Source: RGIG1828 sp045541875
GTDB lineage: Bacteria > Bacillota > Clostridia > UMGS1810
Assembly (NCBI GenBank): GCA_045541875.1
Contig: JAZQJX010000068.1
Location: 1-7,071 of the forward strand
Reading direction: 5' to 3'
Length of the DNA: 7,071 nt
Positions 1 through 6,508 of this stretch are shown one piece after another. The position numbers and the translations under genes were made by a program. The notes under the pieces were generated by a model, which ran no database searches, was not told the DNA's origin, and saw only the letters and a program-made list of their open reading frames with translations. The number at the start of each line of letters is the position of its first letter. Within the stretch, counting starts at the first letter, position 1.

Positions 1-144
1 CAAAGAATTTTCGGTGTAGTGTTTTTGCGACAGTGCGAGGCAAAAACACAGTAAATGCTGACGCATTTGCGAGTATTTTAACAAAGCAGTGGCGTAAAAA
101 CACACACCCAAAACGGGTTCGGATGCTGACGCAACTGCTTATGG
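1..144. repeat. Structured non-coding left flank with nested inverted repeats
   Basis: No convincing gene is present. The segment is built from inverted repeats. (1) GTGTTTTTGC at 19-28 pairs perfectly with GCAAAAACAC at 40-49. (2) An 8-bp stem spans 51-58 and 63-70, with one G-T pair and loop TGAC. (3) A long imperfect stem pairs 84-95 with 129-140 (11 of 12 positions), with a small nested stem of ACCC 106-109 and GGGT 115-118. The 11-mer ATGCTGACGCA occurs twice (55-65 and 123-133), and each copy lies downstream of a GGC/AAAAACACA segment, so the region looks like a decayed tandem unit. The third stem begins five bases beyond the araC stop codon. It could help end that transcript, but no T-run follows it on the minus strand. 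A mobile or dispersed intergenic repeat is an equally good reading. Confidence 0.6.
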
Positions 145-975
145 TCATGAAACCGAAGGTTTCATTTCATGCACCTTCAGGTGTATTTCTTTCACATATC
201 CCGACGGCGAAACGCCCACGTGATTTTTAAACACTCTGCTGAAATAATATTCATCGCAAAATCCGCATTTGTATGCTATCTCACCAATAGAGTCATATCT
301 CCCCACCAAAAGTTCGCAAGCAAAATCTATTCTTTTGGAAATCACATATTTGTTGGGAGATTCACCCAGAAACTTTTTGAAAAGTGTTGACATATATTTA
401 TAACTTATTCCGCACATTTCACAGAGACTCTTATAGTTTATATCATTCTCAAAAAAATGTTCATCAAGATAGTCAACAGCAGGCTTTATTATCTCAAATT
501 TTGAAGAATCCGCATATTGGTAATTATCGGCAAAAATTTCTGCAAGAATTTCATACAAAACAGACATGACATTATAGTAACATCCGCCTTTTTTGCAAAT
601 CCACAATTTCTCCGCCTGAATGAATAGGTTTTTTATGTGACCATTCTTCGAAAAATTCTTCACAATCATTTCACGGGGAAACTGTGAATCAGATGTGAAT
701 CCCACAATAATGCCTTCGGCAGGTTCTGTAATGTCCACCCGATAGTCGGGATGATCTTCTTTATCAGTTGAGGGCGGAATGAATCTGATATCCCCTGCGC
801 GCTCGCGTTGGGTTTTGTCACCGTAGTGAACCAAAACATCCCCGCTGAGTTTATAAATCAACTCATAATTTGAAAAATTGGCTGTAGGGAATTTCATATG
901 AGGTGTGTTTGGATCATCGGATTTACGGAATATGTAGTTTATTTCTTTTATTGAAATTTTTTCGCAGTTGAACAT
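145..975 (-). CDS. AraC-family transcriptional regulator
   Basis: This is a 276-residue DNA-binding regulator of AraC/XylS architecture. The N-terminal half (about residues 10-100) resembles a cupin-like ligand-sensing domain, with the G-D-I-R-F-I-P-P turn typical of such effector domains. The C-terminal domain (about 162-265) carries two helix-turn-helix units, near 183-204 (core C-G-I-S-x-x-Y-M-S-x-L-F-K) and near 230-254 (I-A-x-x-C-G-F-C-D-x-x-Y-F-S-R-V-F-K), and ends with the family's G-V-S-P-S-G-Y. I placed the start at the ATG whose first base is 975 because AGGA at 984-987 lies 8 nt upstream of it. The in-frame ATG at 984 overlaps that site and would add three residues. The gene is divergent from the glycyl radical enzyme, with 149 bp between the starts, which suggests local control of that operon in response to its substrate. 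This is inference; the ligand is unknown. The DNA-binding domain is unusually rich in cysteine. Confidence 0.93.
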   Translation of the reverse strand: MFNCEKISIKEINYIFRKSDDPNTPHMKFPTANFSNYELIYKLSGDVLVHYGDKTQRERAGDIRFIPPSTDKEDHPDYRVDITEPAEGIIVGFTSDSQFPREMIVKNFSKNGHIKNLFIQAEKLWICKKGGCYYNVMSVLYEILAEIFADNYQYADSSKFEIIKPAVDYLDEHFFENDINYKSLCEMCGISYKYMSTLFKKFLGESPNKYVISKRIDFACELLVGRYDSIGEIAYKCGFCDEYYFSRVFKNHVGVSPSGYVKEIHLKVHEMKPSVS

Positions 976-1008
976 ATTATACATCCTATACTAAATTTAT
1001 TACCTTGA

Positions 1009-1037
1009 ATTTTAGCATAATTCCACTTACAATTCAA
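1009..1037 (-). promoter_or_regulatory. Predicted sigma-70 promoter for the AraC regulator
   Basis: Read on the minus strand, TTGAAT (1032-1037) is followed by a 17-nt spacer and TAAAAT (1009-1014), with an extended -10 TG one base upstream of the hexamer. Transcription would start near 1002, giving a leader of about 27 nt that contains the AGGA site at 984-987. The spacing is optimal and the -10 matches the consensus at five of six positions. Confidence 0.6.
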
Positions 1038-1112
1038 TATTTTTGTTCCATAAAACACAAAAAATCAACAAAGTGCATTCTAATCACCCAAAACATTTGA
1101 TATGATAAACAC

Positions 1113-1120
1113 GAGGTGAT
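1113..1120 (+). promoter_or_regulatory. Shine-Dalgarno site that sets the glycyl radical enzyme start
   Basis: GAGGTGAT is an eight-base match to the 16S rRNA anti-Shine-Dalgarno sequence and ends 4 nt before the ATG at 1125. A GTG codon in the same frame begins at 1116, inside this site, so it cannot be the start. The site therefore fixes initiation at 1125. Confidence 0.85.
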
Positions 1121-1124
1121 TTGT

Positions 1125-3263
1125 ATGACTGAAAGAATAAAAAATATGGCAGACTCTGTTTTAAAAGAATTTTTCTATCCCGAAAGCAAAGAATGCATTT
1201 ATGACAGGATGGATTTGCTTTTGCCTGAAAGGATACTCCAGACAAAAAGGGTTTGTGACTATATGAAATCCCAGGATGTTCATATCCCTGAAAACGCAAT
1301 GTTTGTAGGGCTTCTCGGATTTGATAAATGCCCCTATCCCACAGACTTTTCGCTAAAATCTGGGCTACATCACACAAATGAGATGTGGAACACATTTTCT
1401 GAAGATGAAAAGCATATTCCCATTGAAAACCTTAAATTTTTCGGCTATCAGCACGCAACTCCGAACTTTGGAAAAGTTATCAGAATCGGTATTGAGGGGT
1501 TAAAAAAAGAAATCTCGGAATCTATGGAAAAGTTCAGAGATGACAGTGATAAAACTGAGTTTTTAAAGGCTTGCCTCATGTTATGCGACGGCATTATCTC
1601 CTGGCAGGAAAAATGTGCCAAAGAATGCAAAAAGGCTTTTGAACTTGAAGAGAATCCCGAAAGAAAAAAACAACTTGAAAAAATGTATGAAAATGTAAAA
1701 AGAGTTCCGCGCCATCCTGCGAGAAATTTCTACGAGGCTTTGCAATGCCTGTATTTCTGTTTTGATTTTATGAGAGACGGAATCGGACTTCCTGACAGGT
1801 GGCTATACAAATTCTATCAGGATGACATAAACAATGGTGTCCTTACAAGAGATGATGCAAAGGAACTTTTGCAGGAATGCTTTATAAAAATTCAGGGGGC
1901 ATTTGACTATAATCTCCCAAATTCAAGAAAAGGCGGACAAAGTCATTTTTCTGTGGGCGGTTATACCGTAGACGGTGAAGACGGTTACAACGAACTCTCC
2001 GACCTGATTATGGAATCTTTGATGGAACTTCCCCTCTATGTTCCCCAGATATCTTTCAGATGGACAAAGAAAACCCCCACTTCTGTTTTAGAGCGGATTA
2101 TGGATTTTGAAAGACATGACAAAAACAAACGCATCGCATTTGCCAATGATGAAGCAAAAATCAAAGGTCTTATGAACTGCGGCATTCCGTGGGAAAAGGC
2201 TGTGGACTATTCAATGACAGGATGCAACCTTATCACTCTTCCGGGTGCCATGTGGTACGGATGCGATTCTTCAAATCAGGCAAAACCCCTGACCGATACT
2301 CTCTATGGCAGAAAAGAAGATATATTAAAAGCAAAAACATTTGATGAGTTTTATGAAATATACGAAGAGGAACTTCATAAAACACTAAAAAGAGCAATGG
2401 AAATTGACGATCTGCAAAACCTTTCCAGAGCAAAAGATGAATGTATATTAGGAAGTTTATTTTTAGACGGATGCATAGAAAACGGTGTTTCCCTCACCAA
2501 AGGCGGTGCCCTTGGAATCAGCGAACTTGGCGGAGGCGCAGGTCTGATATGCACCATTGACTCTCTGACCGTAATAAAGCAACTGGTTTTTGAAGAAAAA
2601 ATAATTACCATGGAAAATCTTCTTGAAGCCCTTGAAAACAACTGGAAAAACCATGAAGATATGCGAAATCTTATTTTAAACAAAACAAAATTTTTCGGAA
2701 ATGATGATGAAATGTCCGACGCTATTGCACAAATGGTGACAACAAGCACCTTTGAATTTGCAAAAGACAAAACCGACGTTTTCGGGAAACACTATCTTGC
2801 AAGCACAACCCCCGGATACAGAGAATATGAAAAATGGTTTGGTGCCACATCGAGAGCTACTCCTGACGGAAGATTTGACGGAGCACCTTTTGACTGCATC
2901 GGAATCGGTCAGACAAACGGCAAAGATAAAAACGGTCTCTCTGCCCTTTTAAATTCCGTTGCCAAATCTGATCCGACAAAACATTTCAGCGGTGTGACCG
3001 TTACCAACATAAATTTAGATTCATCTCTTATATACGATGAAGATAATTTTAAAAAGACAGTTAAACTTGTGGAAACCTATTTTAAAAACGGCGGATCGCA
3101 GTTGCAGATAAACTGTGTCAGCAAAGAAGATCTGATAAATGCAAAAGAAAATCCTGAAAAGTATAAAAACCTAAGAGTCAGAGTCAGCGGATTTTCTGCA
3201 TATTTTGTTGAACTTGAAGAATCTCTTCAGGATAATATCATTGCACGGACACAAATACATTAA
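1125..3263 (+). CDS. Glycyl radical enzyme of the pyruvate formate-lyase superfamily, substrate unknown
   Basis: This 712-residue enzyme is predicted to use a backbone glycyl radical for C-C, C-O, C-N or C-S chemistry on an unknown small substrate. A PFL-like barrel covers most of the length, including a G-x-Q-H-x-x-P-N-F segment near the N-terminus, an R-x-P-x-x-P-A-R-x-F-Y-E-A-L-Q segment, and the loop carrying the presumed thiyl-radical residue Cys367 (D-Y-S-M-T-G-C-N-L). The C-terminal glycyl radical domain has T-P-D-G-R, then the motif R-V-S-G-F-S with Gly689, 23 residues from the end. The radical would form on Gly689 and move to Cys367. Characterised dehydratases and related lyases (glycerol/diol dehydratase, choline TMA-lyase, hydroxyproline dehydratase) read G-C-V-E here, with Glu acting as a base. 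In this protein that position is Leu369, so a standard diol-dehydratase function is not supported. The protein is also shorter than the roughly 760-850 residues usual for the family. The activase follows 40 bp downstream. The family call is secure; the reaction is not known. Confidence 0.95.
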   Translation: MTERIKNMADSVLKEFFYPESKECIYDRMDLLLPERILQTKRVCDYMKSQDVHIPENAMFVGLLGFDKCPYPTDFSLKSGLHHTNEMWNTFSEDEKHIPIENLKFFGYQHATPNFGKVIRIGIEGLKKEISESMEKFRDDSDKTEFLKACLMLCDGIISWQEKCAKECKKAFELEENPERKKQLEKMYENVKRVPRHPARNFYEALQCLYFCFDFMRDGIGLPDRWLYKFYQDDINNGVLTRDDAKELLQECFIKIQGAFDYNLPNSRKGGQSHFSVGGYTVDGEDGYNELSDLIMESLMELPLYVPQISFRWTKKTPTSVLERIMDFERHDKNKRIAFANDEAKIKGLMNCGIPWEKAVDYSMTGCNLITLPGAMWYGCDSSNQAKPLTDTLYGRKEDILKAKTFDEFYEIYEEELHKTLKRAMEIDDLQNLSRAKDECILGSLFLDGCIENGVSLTKGGALGISELGGGAGLICTIDSLTVIKQLVFEEKIITMENLLEALENNWKNHEDMRNLILNKTKFFGNDDEMSDAIAQMVTTSTFEFAKDKTDVFGKHYLASTTPGYREYEKWFGATSRATPDGRFDGAPFDCIGIGQTNGKDKNGLSALLNSVAKSDPTKHFSGVTVTNINLDSSLIYDEDNFKKTVKLVETYFKNGGSQLQINCVSKEDLINAKENPEKYKNLRVRVSGFSAYFVELEESLQDNIIARTQIH

Positions 3264-3290
3264 AATTAGCGAAACAACATTTTGCACTAT

Positions 3291-3296
3291 GGGAGG
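3291..3296 (+). promoter_or_regulatory. Shine-Dalgarno site that sets the activase start
   Basis: GGGAGG ends 7 nt before the ATG at 3304. Two in-frame upstream ATG codons exist. The one at 3289 overlaps this site, and the one at 3205 lies inside the preceding gene and would add 33 residues of unrelated sequence. Both are less likely than 3304, whose product begins as activases usually do, with D-x-x-x-x-S-x-x-D-G-P-G-I-R close to the N-terminus. Confidence 0.85.
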
Positions 3297-3303
3297 AAAT
3301 CAA

Positions 3304-4113
3304 ATGCACGCACTAATTTTTGATATACAAAGAAATTCTTTTGTTGACGGACCGGGAATCAGGACAACCGTTTTTTTCAAAGGCTGTAATCTCAGGTGCA
3401 AGTGGTGTCACAATCCCGAAAGTCAGAAAAAAGAAAAGGAAATTATGTTTTACAAAAATAAATGCACCCTTTGCGGAAGATGCCAAGATATTGAAGAATT
3501 TGACGAAAACTTCTTTTGCTACAATGATGCAAGGGAGCTTTGCGGAAAAGATTATACAGCCGATGAAGTTTTAAAAATTATCATAAAAGACAAAACCTTT
3601 TATGATAATTCAGGCGGTGGTGTAACCTTTTCAGGGGGAGAATGTATGCTTCAGATTAATTTCCTTTTGGAAATCCTGAAAAAGTGCAAAGAAAATGGAA
3701 TACACACCGCAGTTGATACCGCAGGGCATATTCCGTGGGAACATTTTGAAAGGCTTATCCCTTACACCGATCTTTTTTTGTATGACATAAAATCTATGGA
3801 TTCTTCTGTTCACAAAGAATATACAGGTGTTTCAAACGAATTGATACTTGAAAACCTTTCCCGCCTTTTAGACTCAAATGTTCCCCTTTGGATAAGAGTG
3901 CCGGTTATCACGGGGGTAAATGACACAGAGGAAGAAATGGAAAAAATCAAAAATTTTGTTTCAGGAAAGGGAAAATGCGAAAAAATTGAACTTCTGCCCT
4001 ATCATGCCATGGGCGAACACAAATATGAAGCCCTTGAAATGAAGAGAGAAGAATTTAAAGTTCCAAGCATGGAAAAAATGCAGACACTTAAAAATATTTT
4101 CCGCACACTGTGA
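3304..4113 (+). CDS. Glycyl radical enzyme activating enzyme (radical SAM)
   Basis: This 269-residue radical-SAM protein should abstract hydrogen from Gly689 of the neighbouring enzyme, using 5'-deoxyadenosyl radical from S-adenosylmethionine. It opens with the activase signature S-F-V-D-G-P-G-I-R-T. The [4Fe-4S] motif C-x3-C-x2-C is at Cys28, Cys32 and Cys35 (G-C-N-L-R-C-K-W-C-H-N-P-E). A Gly-rich strand S-G-G-G-V-T-F-S-G-G-E at 103-113 matches the SAM-binding region. Between them is a shortened ferredoxin-like insert with Cys54, Cys57, Cys60, Cys72 and Cys80. Most activases of non-PFL enzymes have eight cysteines there for two clusters; here only one complete cluster seems possible, probably Cys54/57/60 plus Cys72. 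The usual proline after G-G-E is Cys114. Cognate pairing with the upstream enzyme is inferred from adjacency and the 40-bp gap; co-transcription is likely. Confidence 0.95.
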   Translation: MHALIFDIQRNSFVDGPGIRTTVFFKGCNLRCKWCHNPESQKKEKEIMFYKNKCTLCGRCQDIEEFDENFFCYNDARELCGKDYTADEVLKIIIKDKTFYDNSGGGVTFSGGECMLQINFLLEILKKCKENGIHTAVDTAGHIPWEHFERLIPYTDLFLYDIKSMDSSVHKEYTGVSNELILENLSRLLDSNVPLWIRVPVITGVNDTEEEMEKIKNFVSGKGKCEKIELLPYHAMGEHKYEALEMKREEFKVPSMEKMQTLKNIFRTL

Positions 4114-4114
4114 A

Positions 4115-4143
4115 TTGACAGAACGTGACATATCGGATATAAT
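4115..4143 (+). promoter_or_regulatory. Perfect-consensus sigma-70 promoter for the aldo/keto reductase
   Basis: TTGACA (4115-4120), a spacer of exactly 17 nt, and TATAAT (4138-4143) match the housekeeping consensus at all twelve positions. Transcription would start near 4150, giving a leader of about 40 nt before the ATG at 4189. The -35 begins two bases after the activase stop codon. No terminator-like hairpin with a T-run precedes it, so read-through from the upstream operon is also possible. Confidence 0.8.
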
Positions 4144-4176
4144 TTTATTATAATCGGTAAGTTCTTATATAATCAC

Positions 4177-4182
4177 AGGAGG
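4177..4182 (+). promoter_or_regulatory. Shine-Dalgarno site of the aldo/keto reductase
   Basis: AGGAGG is a consensus site placed 6 nt before the ATG at 4189. With the perfect promoter upstream, it suggests strong expression of this gene. Confidence 0.85.
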
Positions 4183-4188
4183 AACAGT

Positions 4189-5292
4189 ATGAGTTTTGAA
4201 AAAATCAAAAAAAGACTCGGTCTCGGATGTATGAGACTTAAAATGGACGGAGAAAATGTCTGCTACGAAGAACTCGAAAACATGGTGGATTGTCTCATTG
4301 ATTCGGGATTCAACTATTTTGACACCGCCCACGGATATATTGGCGGAAAAAGTGAGATTTGTGTGGGAGACTGTATTTCAAAAAGACACAAAAGAGAAGA
4401 TTTTGTCCTGACGGACAAACTTTCTGCATGGTGCTATAAGACAGAAGAAGATATTGACACTCTTTTTGAAAAACAACTTGCCCAATGCAAGGTGGACTAT
4501 TTTGACTTTTATCTTCTCCATTCCGTAAATTCCGAAACCTATCCAAAATATAAGGAAACAAATGCAATAGATCATCTCAGAAAGTTCAAAAAAGAAGGCA
4601 AAATAAAGCACATAGGAATTTCCTTTCACGACAGTGCGTCTTTTCTTGATATGGTACTTTCTGAAATTCCCGACATTGAAGTGGTTCAACTTCAGATAAA
4701 CTATCTTGACTATGACGATCCCCAGGTTCAGAGCAAAGAGTGTTATGAAACTGCAGTTAGGCATGGAAAGAAAATCATTGTTATGGAACCTGTAAAGGGC
4801 GGCTCTCTTGTGAATCTTCCCCCAAAGGCGGCAAATCTTTTAGATTCTCTTGGCTACGACAACTATGCATCATTTGCCCTTGGGTTTGTTCAGAGTTTCC
4901 CTGAGGTGTTTATGATTCTTTCGGGTATGGGCAATATGGAAATGGTCAGACAAAACATGAAAACTTTTGATGAATTTGTCCCATTTGGTCAAAAAGAGGA
5001 AGCAATAGCAAAAGAACTCAGACATCTCATAAGAGAAGCAAAACTCATTCCATGTACCGCCTGTTCCTACTGCACAGAGGTTTGCCCCAAAAATATTCCC
5101 ATTCCAAAAAGTTTTGGCGCATACAATGAAGTCTTGGGTGCAAAAATGACAATTGCAGATGCAAAAAAAGCCTTTCCCAACGTCATGGAAAAGGCCAAAG
5201 ATTGCATAAAGTGCGGCAAATGTGAATCCGTTTGTCCGCAAAAAATCTCAATCAGAGAAAAACTTGAAGAAATCGCAAAAAAATGCGAATAA
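4189..5292 (+). CDS. Aldo/keto reductase with C-terminal 2x[4Fe-4S] ferredoxin domain
   Basis: This 367-residue cytoplasmic oxidoreductase is predicted to interconvert a carbonyl compound and an alcohol. The N-terminal two-thirds is an aldo/keto reductase barrel with the complete catalytic tetrad Asp45 (F-D-T-A), Tyr50 (H-G-Y), Lys77 (T-D-K) and His111 (L-L-H). The C-terminal part (about 286-352) has two ferredoxin motifs of form C-x2-C-x2-C-x3-C-P: Cys289/292/295/299 and Cys339/342/345/349. They are separated by a helical linker and imply two [4Fe-4S] clusters. Such iron-sulfur fusions are common in Clostridia and methanogens and may pass electrons between ferredoxin and the nicotinamide site; the donor here is unknown. 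The gene lies 75 bp after the activase but has its own consensus promoter, so it may be expressed independently of the AraC-controlled genes. Reduction of an aldehyde or ketone made by the glycyl radical enzyme is plausible but unproven. Its stop codon is 12 bp from the end of convergent hydF. Confidence 0.93.
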   Translation: MSFEKIKKRLGLGCMRLKMDGENVCYEELENMVDCLIDSGFNYFDTAHGYIGGKSEICVGDCISKRHKREDFVLTDKLSAWCYKTEEDIDTLFEKQLAQCKVDYFDFYLLHSVNSETYPKYKETNAIDHLRKFKKEGKIKHIGISFHDSASFLDMVLSEIPDIEVVQLQINYLDYDDPQVQSKECYETAVRHGKKIIVMEPVKGGSLVNLPPKAANLLDSLGYDNYASFALGFVQSFPEVFMILSGMGNMEMVRQNMKTFDEFVPFGQKEEAIAKELRHLIREAKLIPCTACSYCTEVCPKNIPIPKSFGAYNEVLGAKMTIADAKKAFPNVMEKAKDCIKCGKCESVCPQKISIREKLEEIAKKCE

Positions 5293-5304
5293 AATGCAAA
5301 TATC

Positions 5305-6486
5305 CTATTTAAAAATTTCAATACTTCTTTCTAACATCCCATTGATATGTGCAATCAAAGTGCCATAATTTGTAAATGGCACGCCCTGACTTTTTGCCAT
5401 ATTCATTCTTTCCCGGACTTCTTTGGGTGTTATCATACATCCACCGCAATGAATTATGAGGGAATAGGGAGATAAATCTTCAGGAAAAGATGTGCCTTGA
5501 GTGAAATCAAAGGTTACATCTTTTTTTGTATAATCTTTTATCCATTTGGGCAGTTTCACCGTTCCGATGTCTTCACATTGTCTGTGGTGAGTGCAACCCT
5601 CACAAATGAGAATTTTGTCCCCGTCTTTTATGTCAGAAAGATGATTTGCGCCCTGAAGTGCCGTTTCAAGAAAACCGTTTTTTCTCGCCATCAGCACGGA
5701 AAAAGATGTCAGAGGAATATCCTCGGGAGTGTTTTTGTCTGCAAAGGCAAAACACTGAGAATCGCAAATCACAAGAGAAACTTTGCCTTTAAGATTTGAA
5801 AGAGCAGAAACATATTCATTCTCTTTTGTCATAACACAGACAGAATCGGAATCAAGAATCTCTCTTATTGCCATTTGCTGAGGAAGAATCAGTCTTCCTT
5901 TGGGGGCAGAGGAATCTATGGGAATCAAAAGCACCACCGTGTCTCCTTTTGAAATCAGGTCTGACACAAGAGGAGCAGGTTTTTCCAAAAGATTATATAA
6001 TGACGAAATCTTTTCTTTAAGCGCCTCAATTCCGTCCCCTGTGTGGGCAGAAACAAAAACCTGCGCGTCATCTTCTTTTGGCAAATTTTCCACAAGGTCT
6101 GATTTGTTTCTGACAATCACAAAAGGTATCCCTTTTTCCTTAAAAATCCCCAGAAGATTCTCTTCGGTTTCCAAAAGTTCTCTTCCTGCTTCGCTCACCA
6201 GTACGGCAATATCCGTCTTTGAAAGAATTTCTTTTGCTTTCCCCATCCTTTTTTCCCCAAGAAAAGTACCATCATCAAAGCCCGGTGTGTCAATAATCAC
6301 AACAGGGCCAAGGGGAAGAAGTTCCATGGCTTTTTTGACAGGATCAGTGGTTGTTCCGCTCATTTTTGAAACCAGGGAAACCTCCTGATTTGTAAGAGCG
6401 TTCACAAGGCTTGATTTTCCTGAATTCACAATGCCGAAAAAGGCAATCTGAATTCTCTGGGACGATGGTGTAAGATTCAGGCTCAT
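5305..6486 (-). CDS. hydF: [FeFe]-hydrogenase H-cluster maturation GTPase HydF
   Basis: HydF is the 393-residue GTPase scaffold on which the 2Fe subcluster of the H-cluster, made with HydE and HydG, is held and delivered to apo-HydA. The N-terminal domain has the P-loop G18-x4-G-K-S25, the switch S-G-T-T-T-D-P (43-49), the G3 motif D-T-P-G (66-69) and N-K-S-D (127-130). A dimerisation region follows. The C-terminal cluster domain has Cys298-x-His300, about 45 residues, then His346-Cys347-x2-Cys350, matching the HydF C-x-H...H-C-x-x-C signature for the [4Fe-4S] site. The start at 6486 is forced: an in-frame TGA lies at 6493-6495 and the next Met is beyond the P-loop. The best ribosome site (AGGAAAG, 6500-6506) is 13 nt away, which is long. 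The gene follows the TM1266-type gene by 22 bp and should share its transcript. No hydE, hydG or hydA is present in the window. Confidence 0.96.
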   Translation of the reverse strand: MSLNLTPSSQRIQIAFFGIVNSGKSSLVNALTNQEVSLVSKMSGTTTDPVKKAMELLPLGPVVIIDTPGFDDGTFLGEKRMGKAKEILSKTDIAVLVSEAGRELLETEENLLGIFKEKGIPFVIVRNKSDLVENLPKEDDAQVFVSAHTGDGIEALKEKISSLYNLLEKPAPLVSDLISKGDTVVLLIPIDSSAPKGRLILPQQMAIREILDSDSVCVMTKENEYVSALSNLKGKVSLVICDSQCFAFADKNTPEDIPLTSFSVLMARKNGFLETALQGANHLSDIKDGDKILICEGCTHHRQCEDIGTVKLPKWIKDYTKKDVTFDFTQGTSFPEDLSPYSLIIHCGGCMITPKEVRERMNMAKSQGVPFTNYGTLIAHINGMLERSIEIFK

Positions 6487-6508
6487 AAAATGTCACATTC
6501 TTTCCTGA

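Larger units (their letters stand above)
976..1124. promoter_or_regulatory. Divergent control region between regulator and glycyl radical enzyme
   Basis: This AT-rich 149-bp region separates two divergent genes. The minus-strand promoter is clear (see its own entry). For the plus-strand operon, the -10-like hexamers are TCTAAT (1079-1084) and TATGAT (1101-1106). Neither has a recognisable -35 at 16-18 nt, and the second would leave a leader of only about 12 nt. A poor -35 is usual for promoters that need an AraC-type activator. I could not identify a convincing operator repeat. Confidence 0.4.

Noticed and set aside
33..230. Plus-strand frame at the left edge
   Set aside because: It runs through the hairpin region and into the antisense of the AraC gene, with no ribosome site or family signature.
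1101..1106. TATGAT as the -10 of the GRE promoter
   Set aside because: It has no matching -35 and would leave a leader of about 12 nt starting at the ribosome site. It is kept only as a weak candidate within the control region.
1050..1112. ATAAAACAC and ATAAACAC as a paired AraC operator
   Set aside because: The match is short, of low complexity in AT-rich DNA, and the two copies differ in length.
2375..2770. Minus-strand open frame (131 codons) inside the glycyl radical enzyme gene
   Set aside because: It is antisense to conserved GRE motifs and its composition is that of a reverse-complement shadow.
1125..3263. Assignment as glycerol/diol dehydratase or as formate acetyltransferase (PFL)
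   Set aside because: The catalytic Glu of G-C-V-E is missing for a dehydratase, and the adjacent Cys-Cys pair of pyruvate formate-lyase is absent.
3205..3303. N-terminal extension of the activase overlapping the GRE
   Set aside because: The extension has no family similarity, and the ribosome site at 3291-3296 points to the ATG at 3304.
5900..6388. Long plus-strand open frame (162 codons) opposite hydF
   Set aside because: It lies wholly antisense to a confidently identified hydF, shows no recognisable protein family pattern, and is rich in Ser, Thr and Phe as expected of a shadow frame.
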